Of a stretch of DNA of 64,000 nucleotides, positions 26,434-34,323 are shown one piece after another. The notes beneath the pieces were generated by a model, which saw nothing but the letters and a program-made list of their open reading frames with translations, was not told where the DNA came from and ran no database searches. The first letter of the stretch is position 1. Each line of letters opens with the position of its first letter. The stretch spans positions 201,836-265,835 of the forward strand of contig NZ_QBBX01000001.1 in the NCBI RefSeq assembly GCF_003073175.1, given 5' to 3'. This stretch comes from Peribacillus acanthi. GTDB lineage: Bacteria > Bacillota > Bacilli > Bacillales > DSM-1321. The position numbers and the translations under genes are program-made.

Positions 26434-26751
26434 GTGAGAAATTATGAGGTGAAAAATCAGAAACAATTAGAGCTATTCGAGAAAGGAACATCGTCCCAAA
26501 AACCAGCCAAACGCATCAACATCGTAAAACTAAAATTAGTGAAGGAATCCAGCTTACTCTACAAAGAAAGAAGCAGCAAATCACCAGAGGATGGATACAA
26601 GCTCATGAAAAACTTTTTAGGTGACTTAGATCGTGAAGCCTTCATCGTCATTAGCATGGAAACAAAGAATCAACCTGTTTCCATTAACATATTCCATGTA
26701 GGTAGTCTAAATGCCAGCATCGTTAACCCTAGAGAAGTCGACTATTGTTAA
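26434..26751 (+). pseudogene. Third radC-like copy, truncated
   Basis: 105 residues with the same GTG start, GAGGAGG site and upstream hairpin. It follows the intact gene through NIFHVGSLNASIVNPREV, then ends with DYC and a stop, so the JAMM residues are missing. Sequence differs from copy 2, so the copies diverged before or independently of the truncation. A product, if made, would not be a peptidase. Confidence 0.8.
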
Positions 26752-26767
26752 ACTAAATCGAAATGAA

Positions 26768-26794
26768 GCGAGAATAATGTCTCGCATTTTTTAT
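26768..26794 (+). terminator. Terminator after the third radC-like copy
   Basis: GCGAGA and TCTCGC pair around ATAATG, followed by ATTTTTTA. The 290 bases from here to 27085 contain no supported gene. Confidence 0.7.
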
Positions 26795-27085
26795 TGATCA
26801 AGAAATTCCCACAAATCCACCTTTATTTTCACAACTAGAAACGTACCCCGAACCTTACAAGGGAGTACCTGATTTCGGTTATAAACCCTCGAATAAGAGC
26901 TAAACAAAAAAGGGAGGGTTCGCTTTTCCTGGTCTTCTTTTGTTTTGATATCTAAGAGGGGGGCTTAGAATGTATAACCATGTCGAAAAATGTTGGAATA
27001 AATTGTTAGAAATTGGTGATATTTCTGTTATTATAGTAGTATAAATTTCCTATTTTATTTCGATAAAATTAAATAAGGTGATTAA

Positions 27086-27292
27086 TTGATACTAAAATCA
27101 TGTAGTCCTAATACTAGGATTTGTGCTATGTGTTCGCACTGGAATGGTTTTGTAGGTGGTAAAAATGTTATGCCAAGAGAGGGGATGTCTCACACTTGGC
27201 AATACGAACCTAATGAAAGACAGGTTTGCTATAAAAAACATATAGAAAAAGCTGCTTGGAATTCATGTGGGGAATGGAAGAAAAAATACTAA
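27086..27292 (+). CDS. Small cysteine-containing hypothetical protein
   Basis: 68 residues from TTG 27086, with AAGGTG upstream. Cysteines in SCSPNTRICAMCSHW, VCYKKH and NSCGEW suggest a small metal-binding fold. First of four short, closely spaced ORFs. Not recognised. Confidence 0.55.
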   Translation: MILKSCSPNTRICAMCSHWNGFVGGKNVMPREGMSHTWQYEPNERQVCYKKHIEKAAWNSCGEWKKKY

Positions 27293-27330
27293 TCTGACAT
27301 TGTACATAAGTGTTAGAAGGGATAAGGGAA

Positions 27331-27495
27331 ATGTCAATAAATTCAAATCATGTAGATCAAAATGGATATTTTAAGTGTAGGGTTTGTTTGAAAAAAACAT
27401 TTATTTCTCAAGGATTTTCTTGCAATCGTTGTGACAAACTTGTATGTAATAACTGTGGTAATGGTAGTTTTTGTGAGAAGTGTAGTAAAAAATAA
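27331..27495 (+). CDS. Small zinc-ribbon protein
   Basis: 54 residues from ATG 27331 (AAGGGAA upstream; a GTG at 27310 is a less likely start). Three or four CxxC knuckles, CRVC, CNRC, CNNC and CEKC, make a treble-clef or double zinc ribbon. Such proteins bind nucleic acid or other proteins. Part of the small-ORF run. Confidence 0.6.
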   Translation: MSINSNHVDQNGYFKCRVCLKKTFISQGFSCNRCDKLVCNNCGNGSFCEKCSKK

Positions 27496-27518
27496 ATTAT
27501 TTAAAGGAGAGTTTTGAT

Positions 27519-27722
27519 ATGAGTTTTTGGGATACGGCGGGAAAAATTGCTAGAGGTACTGCAAAGGTTTTGCAAGATGCTTCAGAACAAGCTGAAAGAA
27601 GAGCAAGAGAGCAAATTAGGACTTTTTCTGATGAACGTGTCCTAAGAGCAATGAATAATGCTGACGAGCAATGGGCAAGGAATATAGCTTATGAGGAAGC
27701 AAGGAGAAGAGGATTAGTATAG
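27519..27722 (+). CDS. Small charged helical protein
   Basis: 67 residues after AAAGGAGAG. Begins FWDTAGKIARGTAKVLQDA and continues as a charged, Arg/Glu-rich helix (EQAERRAREQIRTF) to EEARRRGLV. Starts 23 bases after the zinc-ribbon stop, so co-transcribed. Unknown function. Confidence 0.6.
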   Translation: MSFWDTAGKIARGTAKVLQDASEQAERRAREQIRTFSDERVLRAMNNADEQWARNIAYEEARRRGLV

Positions 27723-27786
27723 TAAAATAGTAATGTGAAATTACAAATACAAAATAGCACTTATTTTAAATAAGGAGGTAATTTTT

Positions 27787-27921
27787 ATGTTTAAAAAATC
27801 AATCGCTTCTCAAATTAAGGAAGGGCTAAAAGAAGGTATTAAGGAATCAATAAAAAAAGAAGCACCAACTGCAGTTGCTTATGGTAAGCAAATAAAAGCT
27901 CTAATTAATAAGAAAAACTAG
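27787..27921 (+). CDS. Small basic amphipathic peptide
   Basis: 44 residues with an excellent AAGGAGGT nine bases before the ATG. Reads FKKSIASQIKEGLKEGIKES, then KKEAPTAVAYGKQIKALINK: an amphipathic, Lys-rich helix. Last of the four-gene run; the strong ribosome site supports it as real. A membrane-active or nucleic-acid-binding peptide is possible. Confidence 0.5.
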   Translation: MFKKSIASQIKEGLKEGIKESIKKEAPTAVAYGKQIKALINKKN

Positions 27922-27942
27922 GATCAATAAGTTTTATTTGAA

Positions 27943-28280
27943 ATATCTGTGTCAGACACCATTCGTGGACAAGTAAGTAGTTTTGATCATATGGAGAGGA
28001 CAGAGATTTTTTTGATTTCTGTACTTATTCATAAAAGATAATAAAAACTTTTTCTGGTTTTCTTTTTTGAAAGATAATGAAGGTATTTGTCGAAATATAT
28101 ATAGATAAAGATAGTTAATATTCGAGATATCTGGTGTCAGACACAATTTATGGACAAATTTGGAATATCTGGTGTCAGACACAATACGTAGATATATTGA
28201 TGAATTTGTTTGTGTGAAGGGTACACTATGAAGAAAGCTCTGTGGAGAGAAATCTTTGCGGGGCTTTTCTTTTTATATAG
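27943..28280 (+). repeat. Three REP1 cores with two different tails
   Basis: Cores at 27948-27960, 28133-28145 and 28171-28183 (the latter two read GACACA). The first has the alternative tail with GGAGAGGACAGAGAT..TTCTGTAC and the AT-rich block GTCGAAATATA..GATAAAGATAGTTAATATTC, which recurs at 29.19-29.31 kb. The last has the standard GAAA-loop hairpin (about 28237-28268). Confidence 0.8.
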
Positions 28281-28378
28281 TCACTATAGGAAGGTATGAT
28301 TTAAAATAGAATATAGACAGGATAAATCTAGTAGATATCATGATAGTGATATTAATGCAAACTAAAGGAGATTGAAAA

Positions 28379-29074
28379 ATGTATTCATTTTATGATTTTG
28401 AAAATCTAAAGGCACTAGTTCTTCCTTATTCTGATAAAGCTCCGTATTACAGACCTTTTCTATTGCATGGTGAACTGCAACAGGTGGATATATTCTTAGT
28501 AGGAATTAATCCAGCTACTTCCGTATACCCTTCCGAAGTTAATATTGAAACCTGGATTAATACAATTGTAGACTATAGATTATATAATAGAGATTTCTCT
28601 TCAAAAGGATCTACACGTAGGGGAATTAATGGCTTTTTAACATTTGTAAAAAAGCACTATACTCATTCCCTTATTGAAACCAATTTTAACTCGTACCCTA
28701 CTTCTAAGGCTGAACAATTAGCACAAAGTCATATTAGGCAAGAGGTAGAAGAGGGAGAGAAACGATTTATTAAAGTAATAGAGGCTCATGAACCTGCTTT
28801 AATCATTTTACATGGGCAGCAAACGATTACTATGTTCATGGACATGTTGAAAAAGAAGAATTGGAAACCATCTAAAAGGCTTTTTAAAAAGACTCCAATT
28901 GAGGATAGAGAAACACAGTTTCCACATTTCACTTTCCAATATTCTAGTGGAAAAATAGCGCAGGTATTTTCATGTCGCCATCTTCAATACTTCGGAAATA
29001 AAGGAGATTCCTACAAGGAATTTTTAGATGGGCTAACACCATTTATTATGACCTTAGCCAAATCTAAGGAATGA
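28379..29074 (+). CDS. Uracil-DNA glycosylase-superfamily-like protein
   Basis: 231 residues after AAAGGAG. IFLVGINPATSVYP (about 40-53) resembles the first UDG motif, ALIILHGQQTITMF (about 140) the central strand, and VFSCRHLQYFG (about 208) sits where UDGs have the HPS loop. No Fe-S cysteines. It could be a glycosylase of an atypical family or a non-catalytic relative. It stands alone between REP1 clusters, but is one of five UDG-like genes in the window. Confidence 0.5.
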   Translation: MYSFYDFENLKALVLPYSDKAPYYRPFLLHGELQQVDIFLVGINPATSVYPSEVNIETWINTIVDYRLYNRDFSSKGSTRRGINGFLTFVKKHYTHSLIETNFNSYPTSKAEQLAQSHIRQEVEEGEKRFIKVIEAHEPALIILHGQQTITMFMDMLKKKNWKPSKRLFKKTPIEDRETQFPHFTFQYSSGKIAQVFSCRHLQYFGNKGDSYKEFLDGLTPFIMTLAKSKE

Positions 29075-29116
29075 AGGAATGGTTCACCACCCGATATCTA
29101 TGGAATATCTTAGAAT

Positions 29117-29312
29117 GTCTGGTGTCAGACACTATTCGTGGACAAATTGGATGATTTAGTATATGTGGAAGGACAAAAAGTATATGGAGAGGACAGAAAT
29201 TTTTTCTATCTCTGTACTTTTTTTGAAGGTAAATAATCTTTTAAAGTTTTTTTTATTTTGAAGGATATTGAAGGTTTATGTCGAAATATAGTAGATAAAG
29301 ATAGTTAATATT
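29117..29312 (+). repeat. REP1 core plus alternative tail, upstream of RAYT 1
   Basis: Core variant GGTGTCAGACACT (29121-29133), ATTCGTGGACA, then the second tail type (GATTTAGTATATGTGGAAGGACA, GGAGAGGACAGAAAT..ATCTCTGTAC) and the AT-rich GATAAAGATAGTTAATATTC end. It lies 95 bases before the RAYT gene, as expected of a REP-RAYT pair. Confidence 0.75.
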
Positions 29313-29406
29313 CCTCAAATCAATACCCCTTTGTTCTTCAAAATAAGCAGCTACTTCTCCCGCTTTATTCTATTTATTATTTTCCATTCTATTATTTCAT
29401 TTTTCT

Positions 29407-30003
29407 ATGAAAGGACTGATGGATCTGGTAAGAAAAGGACGTCTTTGGTTTCCGGGGGCGAAGTATCACATTACTAGTCGGGGAGTGAGACGGACGAATC
29501 TTTTTCATGATGATGAAGATCGCACTACCTACCTCTCTTTACTAGAAGAAGCTATGTATCGATATTCTTTTCGTCTTCACACTTACTGCTTAATGACCAA
29601 CCACATACACTTACAGATGGAAACATCTAATACTCCTCCATCCATTATCATGAAACTTATCCATACTAAATACGCGAAATATTTTAATAAGAAGTACCAT
29701 CATTCAGGACATGTTTTTGAAAAACGTTATGGTGCGGAGATTATTGACACTTCTGAATATGAGCTGGATGTCAGCAAGTACATCCATCTAAATCCTTTTA
29801 AGGCTAATATGGTTAAACAATTAGAAGACTACCGATGGAGCAGTTTTCGAGTCTACCTATTACAAGAGACATCTTCACTCATATATTCAAAACAAATTCT
29901 TTCCTATTTTCCTGAACCTCAATCTGAAAATTATGAGAAGTATTGTAAGTCTGGCTACTTGGAGCTTACTTCTATTCATCCAAACAAAAGTGGAGGTGTA
30001 TAA
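29407..30003 (+). CDS. REP-associated tyrosine transposase (RAYT) 1, Y1/IS200-like
   Basis: 198 residues from ATG 29407 (or ATG 29419, which sits better after AAAGGA). It has the Y1 HUH fold: WFPGAKYHITSRGVRR, the H-x-H motif in CLMTNHIHLQM, and the KYAKYFNKKYHHSGHVFEKR region with the candidate catalytic Tyr, then SKYIHLNPFKANMV and YRWSSF. RAYTs act as single-strand endonucleases on REP hairpins and stay as single domesticated genes. REP1 lies directly upstream, none downstream. Its stop is three bases before yifB and holds the yifB ribosome site, so it is fused into that operon. Confidence 0.85.
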   Translation: MKGLMDLVRKGRLWFPGAKYHITSRGVRRTNLFHDDEDRTTYLSLLEEAMYRYSFRLHTYCLMTNHIHLQMETSNTPPSIIMKLIHTKYAKYFNKKYHHSGHVFEKRYGAEIIDTSEYELDVSKYIHLNPFKANMVKQLEDYRWSSFRVYLLQETSSLIYSKQILSYFPEPQSENYEKYCKSGYLELTSIHPNKSGGV

Positions 30004-30005
30004 CC

Positions 30006-31535
30006 TTGAGTGAGAAAGTAACAAGCATTGGGTTAAAAGGGATGGAGGGGTATCGTGTAAATGTGGAAGTAAAGTCATTAGTAGGCGTTGAATCTGTAGT
30101 GATAGTAGGGCTGCCAGATGCTTCAGTAAAAGAATCTAAGGATCGAATTATGGCTTCGCTTCATTCTTTAGGTTATTCGCTTGCAGAACGAAGAATTATT
30201 ATTAGCCTCTCACCATCTGAGCAAAAGAAAAATGGTCCCATGTTTGACTTGGCGATGGCACTCTGTGTGTTAGTAAGTACACAAGAACTAAATGTGAAAA
30301 TCCCATCTCATACTGGCTTTATTGGGGCTTTATCCCTCCATGGGGAGATACAACCAGTAGAAGGAATGCTCCCAGCTGTGTTATCGGCGAAAAAACTAGG
30401 TTTAACACGATTGTATATGCCATTTGATGAAAGACTTCCGATCTTAGATTTTAAGGAATTAGAAATTGTTTACGTGTCAACATTACATGAGGTCATTGAT
30501 CATCTTTCTGGAAAAGAAATACCTCAGATCATTTCTCAACCTAAAGAAGAAGAAATGTTAGTATCTACGATAGATTTTCAACAAATTATTGGTCATAGTT
30601 ATGCTAAGACGGCGCTTGAAGTGGCTGCTGCAGGTGAACATCATTTACTGATGACAGGTCCTCCTGGCTGTGGGAAAAGTATGTTAGCGGAAAGTTTTCC
30701 TTCTATATTACCACCTCTTTCTAGAGAACCCCAATTAGAGATGATCAGTCTTTATCAACTTAGTGGCTTGACCTATCCTCATGTGAAACTCCCTCCATAT
30801 CGAAATCCACACCATTCTGCTTCTGGAGTATCCATTGTAGGAGGAGGCCAGTACCCGAAACCAGGAGAAGTCTCCTTGGCTCACCGTGGGGTACTATTTT
30901 TAGACGAGATCGCGGAGTTCTCTAAAAAGACATTGGACATGCTTCGACAACCATTGGAGACAGGCTCTGTCACGATAAGTCGTACTCAAGCCACTATTAA
31001 ATATCCAGCTTCCTTTATCTTAGTTGCGGCCATGAATCCTTGTCCGTGTGGATATTCAGGATCAAATACCCACTATTGCTCATGTTCCCCTAAACAAATC
31101 CTGGCCTATCAGAATAAGCTCTCAGGGCCATTAAGAGACCGCTTTGATATATTTTTATCGTTAAAACCTGTGGATTTAAAAGTATCTGAAGAGAAAAGAA
31201 TAGAGTTATCTGAGGAAGTTCGCAAGAGAGTAGAAGAAGCAAGAAGGAGACAATATGATCGTTATGGTAAGGAAATATGTAATAGTAGAGTACAGTACGA
31301 GACCATTTTAAAAACCAGTCCATTGACAACTAATCAACAAAGAACTCTTCAACAAGTTGGATCTAAGAGAAATTGGAGTAATCGTACACAAATTAAAATC
31401 ATTAAATTAGCTAGAACCATTTCCGATTTACAAGGCAGTAAGCTAATTACTGACCGAAGTATTTGGGAAGCTATTCAATTGAATCAACGGCCTAGTGGAA
31501 AGAACAGAATAGAGAATGTAACTGGTTGGTTCTAG
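30006..31535 (+). CDS. comM: ComM/YifB-family Mg-chelatase-like AAA+ ATPase
   Basis: 509 residues from TTG 30006 with GGAGGTG at 29993-29999. The N-terminal Lon-protease-like S5 domain (GLPDASVKESKDRIMASL, SPSEQKKNGPMFDLAMAL) is followed by the AAA+ core: Walker A LLMTGPPGCGKSMLAES, Walker B GVLFLDEIAEF, and the Cys-rich AMNPCPCGYSGSN. Full length. In other bacteria ComM is a hexameric helicase that promotes branch migration during natural transformation. Its only visible upstream neighbour is RAYT 1, which may have displaced the native promoter. Confidence 0.9.
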   Translation: MSEKVTSIGLKGMEGYRVNVEVKSLVGVESVVIVGLPDASVKESKDRIMASLHSLGYSLAERRIIISLSPSEQKKNGPMFDLAMALCVLVSTQELNVKIPSHTGFIGALSLHGEIQPVEGMLPAVLSAKKLGLTRLYMPFDERLPILDFKELEIVYVSTLHEVIDHLSGKEIPQIISQPKEEEMLVSTIDFQQIIGHSYAKTALEVAAAGEHHLLMTGPPGCGKSMLAESFPSILPPLSREPQLEMISLYQLSGLTYPHVKLPPYRNPHHSASGVSIVGGGQYPKPGEVSLAHRGVLFLDEIAEFSKKTLDMLRQPLETGSVTISRTQATIKYPASFILVAAMNPCPCGYSGSNTHYCSCSPKQILAYQNKLSGPLRDRFDIFLSLKPVDLKVSEEKRIELSEEVRKRVEEARRRQYDRYGKEICNSRVQYETILKTSPLTTNQQRTLQQVGSKRNWSNRTQIKIIKLARTISDLQGSKLITDRSIWEAIQLNQRPSGKNRIENVTGWF

Positions 31536-31637
31536 AATGTACTAACATTCAAGTTTTAGTGAGATTAGTGTCGATATACTTTATTTCTATTTCAAATTTA
31601 AATGGATTATCCTGAATCGGCTGCATTTCATGGGAAT

Positions 31638-31678
31638 AATCTAGTGAAAGGAAAAATATTAGTACCTTTCACTAGATT
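31638..31678. terminator. Bidirectional hairpin between yifB and the minus-strand UDG pair
   Basis: AATCTAGTGAAAGG and CCTTTCACTAGATT form a perfect 14-bp stem between convergent genes. Only short T/A runs flank it. Confidence 0.65.
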
Positions 31679-31722
31679 ATTAGAAGCAAGAAAAATTAAC
31701 TATACACTACAGAAATTCAAAA

Positions 31723-32370
31723 TTATTTATAGCCCAGAGCTATCATGGTTTCTTTAAAGTATGCATAAAGCACTTTAGGACTGATACGGTACATGGGATG
31801 ATAAAAGTCCACGAAGAGAGTATCCAATGCTTTACCGAACATGGCTCCTGATCCACATTTAGTACTTTCAAATTCTAGTATTTCTTGAACAATTGTAAAT
31901 GTACCTCCACATATAACTACATCAGGTTTGATAATTTCTATTTCTTTTATCCAGAGTTCTTTGTTTTGGATAGCATGAGTTCTTATTTCATCATAATTAC
32001 TTTCACCTGAACCACCAGATTTTTTGAGGTTTGTGGTAGCTATATTCAATAATCCTTCGGTAATATTAAACTCCTTGATAAAATTAAAGGATTGATAGGA
32101 TGGAAACCCTTGTAGCATAGCAAAACTCCATAGTCCTACCGTTTCCCAGACTCTATAGAACTTCATTCTTTTTATTTGATTATGCATAAGCTGTACCAAC
32201 GACCAATTTTCTAATTGTTCTACATCATTTACTTCTTTTAATAGAAAGAGTAGTTTAACTTCACAACTCTCATACATGCTTTCATCCACAACGCCACCAG
32301 AAACAAAGTGTCCTGGATGGGTTTGTTGCCAGTTTTTATACAGGGTTTCTAGTTTGTTGTTTATAGACAT
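31723..32370 (-). CDS. UDG-superfamily-like protein, second gene of the UDG pair
   Basis: 215 residues from ATG 32370 (GAGGGGA nine bases upstream; the ATG at 32388 overlaps that site). LLFLLKEVNDVEQLENW, KPDVVICGGTFTIVQEIL and FYHPMYRI follow the beta-strand/motif layout of uracil-DNA glycosylase-like proteins, with HP in the place of the catalytic HPS loop. Catalytic status is uncertain. It lies 96 bases after the UDG4 gene; an eroded copy has the same partner at 16.8 kb, so the two genes travel as a unit. Confidence 0.6.
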   Translation of the reverse strand: MSINNKLETLYKNWQQTHPGHFVSGGVVDESMYESCEVKLLFLLKEVNDVEQLENWSLVQLMHNQIKRMKFYRVWETVGLWSFAMLQGFPSYQSFNFIKEFNITEGLLNIATTNLKKSGGSGESNYDEIRTHAIQNKELWIKEIEIIKPDVVICGGTFTIVQEILEFESTKCGSGAMFGKALDTLFVDFYHPMYRISPKVLYAYFKETMIALGYK

Positions 32371-32466
32371 AATAATTTTTCCCCTCATTCATTGAACATA
32401 TAATCTGTTTTTATTATAGTAAATTCTTACTTTGAAAGTTTATAGGTTCCAATCCTCTTGAAATTC

Positions 32467-33378
32467 TTAGTGTGCTAACTGTTTAAAGTCTATTTTTTGT
32501 TGTTCATAATTTCTAATCCTGGTATGTATAACTTTTGGACTTGGATGATAAAGGGGGTATAACCAGCGATTATTCCATTTTGTGTAGGAAGCAACATCCT
32601 TATTTAGTATCAACTGGTGGTTTTCAATTATTTTAAGGGCTTCTAGTGCTTTCTGTCCTAATGTAACTACAATTTTGGGATTGACCAAATCAATTATATT
32701 AGCAAGATGAGAGCTACAATTTCGTACCTCTGAATGATTAGGTGGCCTAACATTTCCATTTTCAGCAGTTGGACAGCAAAGTACGGCATTTGTAATAAAA
32801 ACATCTGATCGTGTCCAATTTGTAGTGGATAACAGCTTCTCAAAATTATTACCTGTTATATCACCATGTAAAGGGATGCCAGAGACATTTGCACCATGTG
32901 GACCTGGTGCTTCAGCAATAAACATAATATCCGCATTTAGGTTTCCATTTTGATAACCGATTACTGCTTCTTTATCTTTCATCGCATCACATAATGGACA
33001 GTTTTTTGCCTGAGATATTAATGTACTAAATTTAATGTCTTTAGCTGTATTATTGATAGTGATTTCTTTTCCTTTAATGGTTAATACTGCAACCCCTTCA
33101 TATACATAGAAGTAAAATTCTACAAAACATTCATCACCATTTCTGTATTCGTTTATAATCTCTAATCCATCACATGGTATAGTTACAGTTAATCCTCTTT
33201 CATCAGATAGTTTTAAGGTGTAATCAAATTCAGAAACTTCATCTATTATAGATAATTTTAGATTCTTTCCCCTTAAATCAATGCTATCTTCCCATCCATC
33301 ATAATTTGTCAATAAACGTATTTCATAGGGTATTACTGTATCTGATATTTCTTTTAATCTCGCAAAATGGTTAATCAT
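32467..33378 (-). CDS. Family 4 uracil-DNA glycosylase with a novel N-terminal domain
   Basis: 303 residues from ATG 33378 (AAGGAG eight bases upstream; ATG 33384 is too close). About 1-105 is a beta-rich domain (IPYEIRLLTNYDGWEDSIDL, CFVEFYFYVYEGVAVLTIKG) found nowhere else here. About 110-303 is the UDG: Fe-S cysteines NCPLC, AEAPGPHGANVSGIPLHGD, NAVLCCPTAENG, RNCSSHL and HPSP. The catalytic half is very similar to the GIY-YIG fusion at 17.1 kb. It excises uracil or a related base; the N-terminal domain may set substrate or partner. Confidence 0.85.
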   Translation of the reverse strand: MINHFARLKEISDTVIPYEIRLLTNYDGWEDSIDLRGKNLKLSIIDEVSEFDYTLKLSDERGLTVTIPCDGLEIINEYRNGDECFVEFYFYVYEGVAVLTIKGKEITINNTAKDIKFSTLISQAKNCPLCDAMKDKEAVIGYQNGNLNADIMFIAEAPGPHGANVSGIPLHGDITGNNFEKLLSTTNWTRSDVFITNAVLCCPTAENGNVRPPNHSEVRNCSSHLANIIDLVNPKIVVTLGQKALEALKIIENHQLILNKDVASYTKWNNRWLYPLYHPSPKVIHTRIRNYEQQKIDFKQLAH

Positions 33379-33509
33379 ATTCATTACTCCTTTTTACTTA
33401 GAGTTGGTAAACCTAATTTAACTGGAGGGTAATTCAGCGAAGAGAAAGAGCGTGAATTGTTTCCAATGCTTGAAATTAAACGTTCTTTTAGTGAGATAGT
33501 TTTGCCCAT

Positions 33510-33870
33510 TTAGTCTAACATCGTCTTCTGTCCTGCAAATTGTAAAGCTTCATCAAGTATCAAATAGGTGGGGGGATCACCACCGAAATTTTTGGTTAAA
33601 ATGCCACCCAAACCGTAAGTTACTTGTAATTCAATTACCTTTTCCCAATATTGCCCCCGTGAGTGTGTGACCTAGGTCTATTCGGTCTTAGTCCAGGTCA
33701 TTTGAAAAATCTTTCTGTATCCCTTTGGTACTTCCCATTCATCCTTCCTATGAATCTTTCAATTCTGCTAAGGTTTAATAGGTCTTGTTTTTATTTGTTA
33801 AGTCCATTTTCTGGTTCGAGTGCTCGGGTTAATAAATCTTCTATGGCTTTTCTCATTAAAATACCTCTAA
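33510..33870 (-). pseudogene. Gene remnants including a piece of GIY-YIG domain
   Basis: Two scraps. At about 33800-33862 the sequence GGTTCGAG..GGTTAATAAATCTTC matches the coding region of the GIY-YIG domain at 17.81-17.87 kb in the same orientation, but frame and flanks are lost. At 33510-33660 an open frame without start reads VIELQVTYGLGGILTKNFGG and PPTYLILDEALQFAGQKTML, protein-like but unplaced. They suggest that the UDG gene downstream once carried, or replaced, a GIY-YIG fusion. Confidence 0.6.
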
Positions 33871-34137
33871 TTTGTTAGGTATATTTACTACTCATTAAAT
33901 AAATTTACATTTTTTAACATTGATTTATATTAATAAACGCTTCCCATATTCAATAAGATTCAGCCAACAATACCTAGTGGAATGGTCTTTAAAGGATCAT
34001 TATCACCCGGTAAATTTTGCTTCAAAAGATTTTCCCGAGAACTAACCAAGGTAGTTTCGCTCATAATTTGAATTTATTCAATTAAATTTGGATAAATATA
34101 GTATAATAGTAACATATTAGTACATTTAAATAGTTTT
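33871..34137 (+). promoter_or_regulatory. Spacer with a promoter for the riboswitch gene
   Basis: No gene. A consensus TATAAT lies at 34102-34107 with only a weak -35 (TTCAAT about 19 bases upstream). Transcription from here would start just before the c-di-GMP aptamer. Confidence 0.4.
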
Positions 34138-34220
34138 ATTGGCAAACCTTTCGAAAGGGAGGGACGCAAAGCTACGGGTCTAAAGTCATATTTTGAGACT
34201 ATGATCGCCGGGTTGCTTGT
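34138..34220 (+). promoter_or_regulatory. Cyclic di-GMP-I (GEMM-I) riboswitch
   Basis: TTGGCAAACC, the TTCGAAAG tetraloop region, GGGACGCAAAGCTACGGG and TAAAGTC..GACTATGATCGCCGGG TTGC reproduce the class I c-di-GMP aptamer: GGCAAACC/GGGTTGC paired ends, a GNRA loop and its receptor, and the invariant ACGCAAAGC. It controls the secreted kelch-like gene downstream, probably through the terminator at 34232. Confidence 0.93.
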
Positions 34221-34231
34221 ATTTCCTAATG

Positions 34232-34293
34232 AAATGATTGAGCCGCTCAGCGTTCACCCTTTATTTGTGAAGGGAGAATGCTGAGTTTTTTTA
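34232..34293 (+). terminator. Riboswitch expression-platform terminator
   Basis: CTCAGCGTTC..CCCTT and AAGGG..GAATGCTGAG form a long stem followed by seven T, between the aptamer and the start codon. It lies downstream of the aptamer, so c-di-GMP binding probably changes transcript read-through; whether it turns the gene on or off cannot be told by eye. Confidence 0.8.
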
Positions 34294-34323
34294 GTTGTAA
34301 CAACAAATCGAGCGAAAACGAGG

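Noticed and set aside
33663..33878. Plus-strand 71-residue ORF
   Set aside because: It runs antisense to the GIY-YIG remnant and has no ribosome site.
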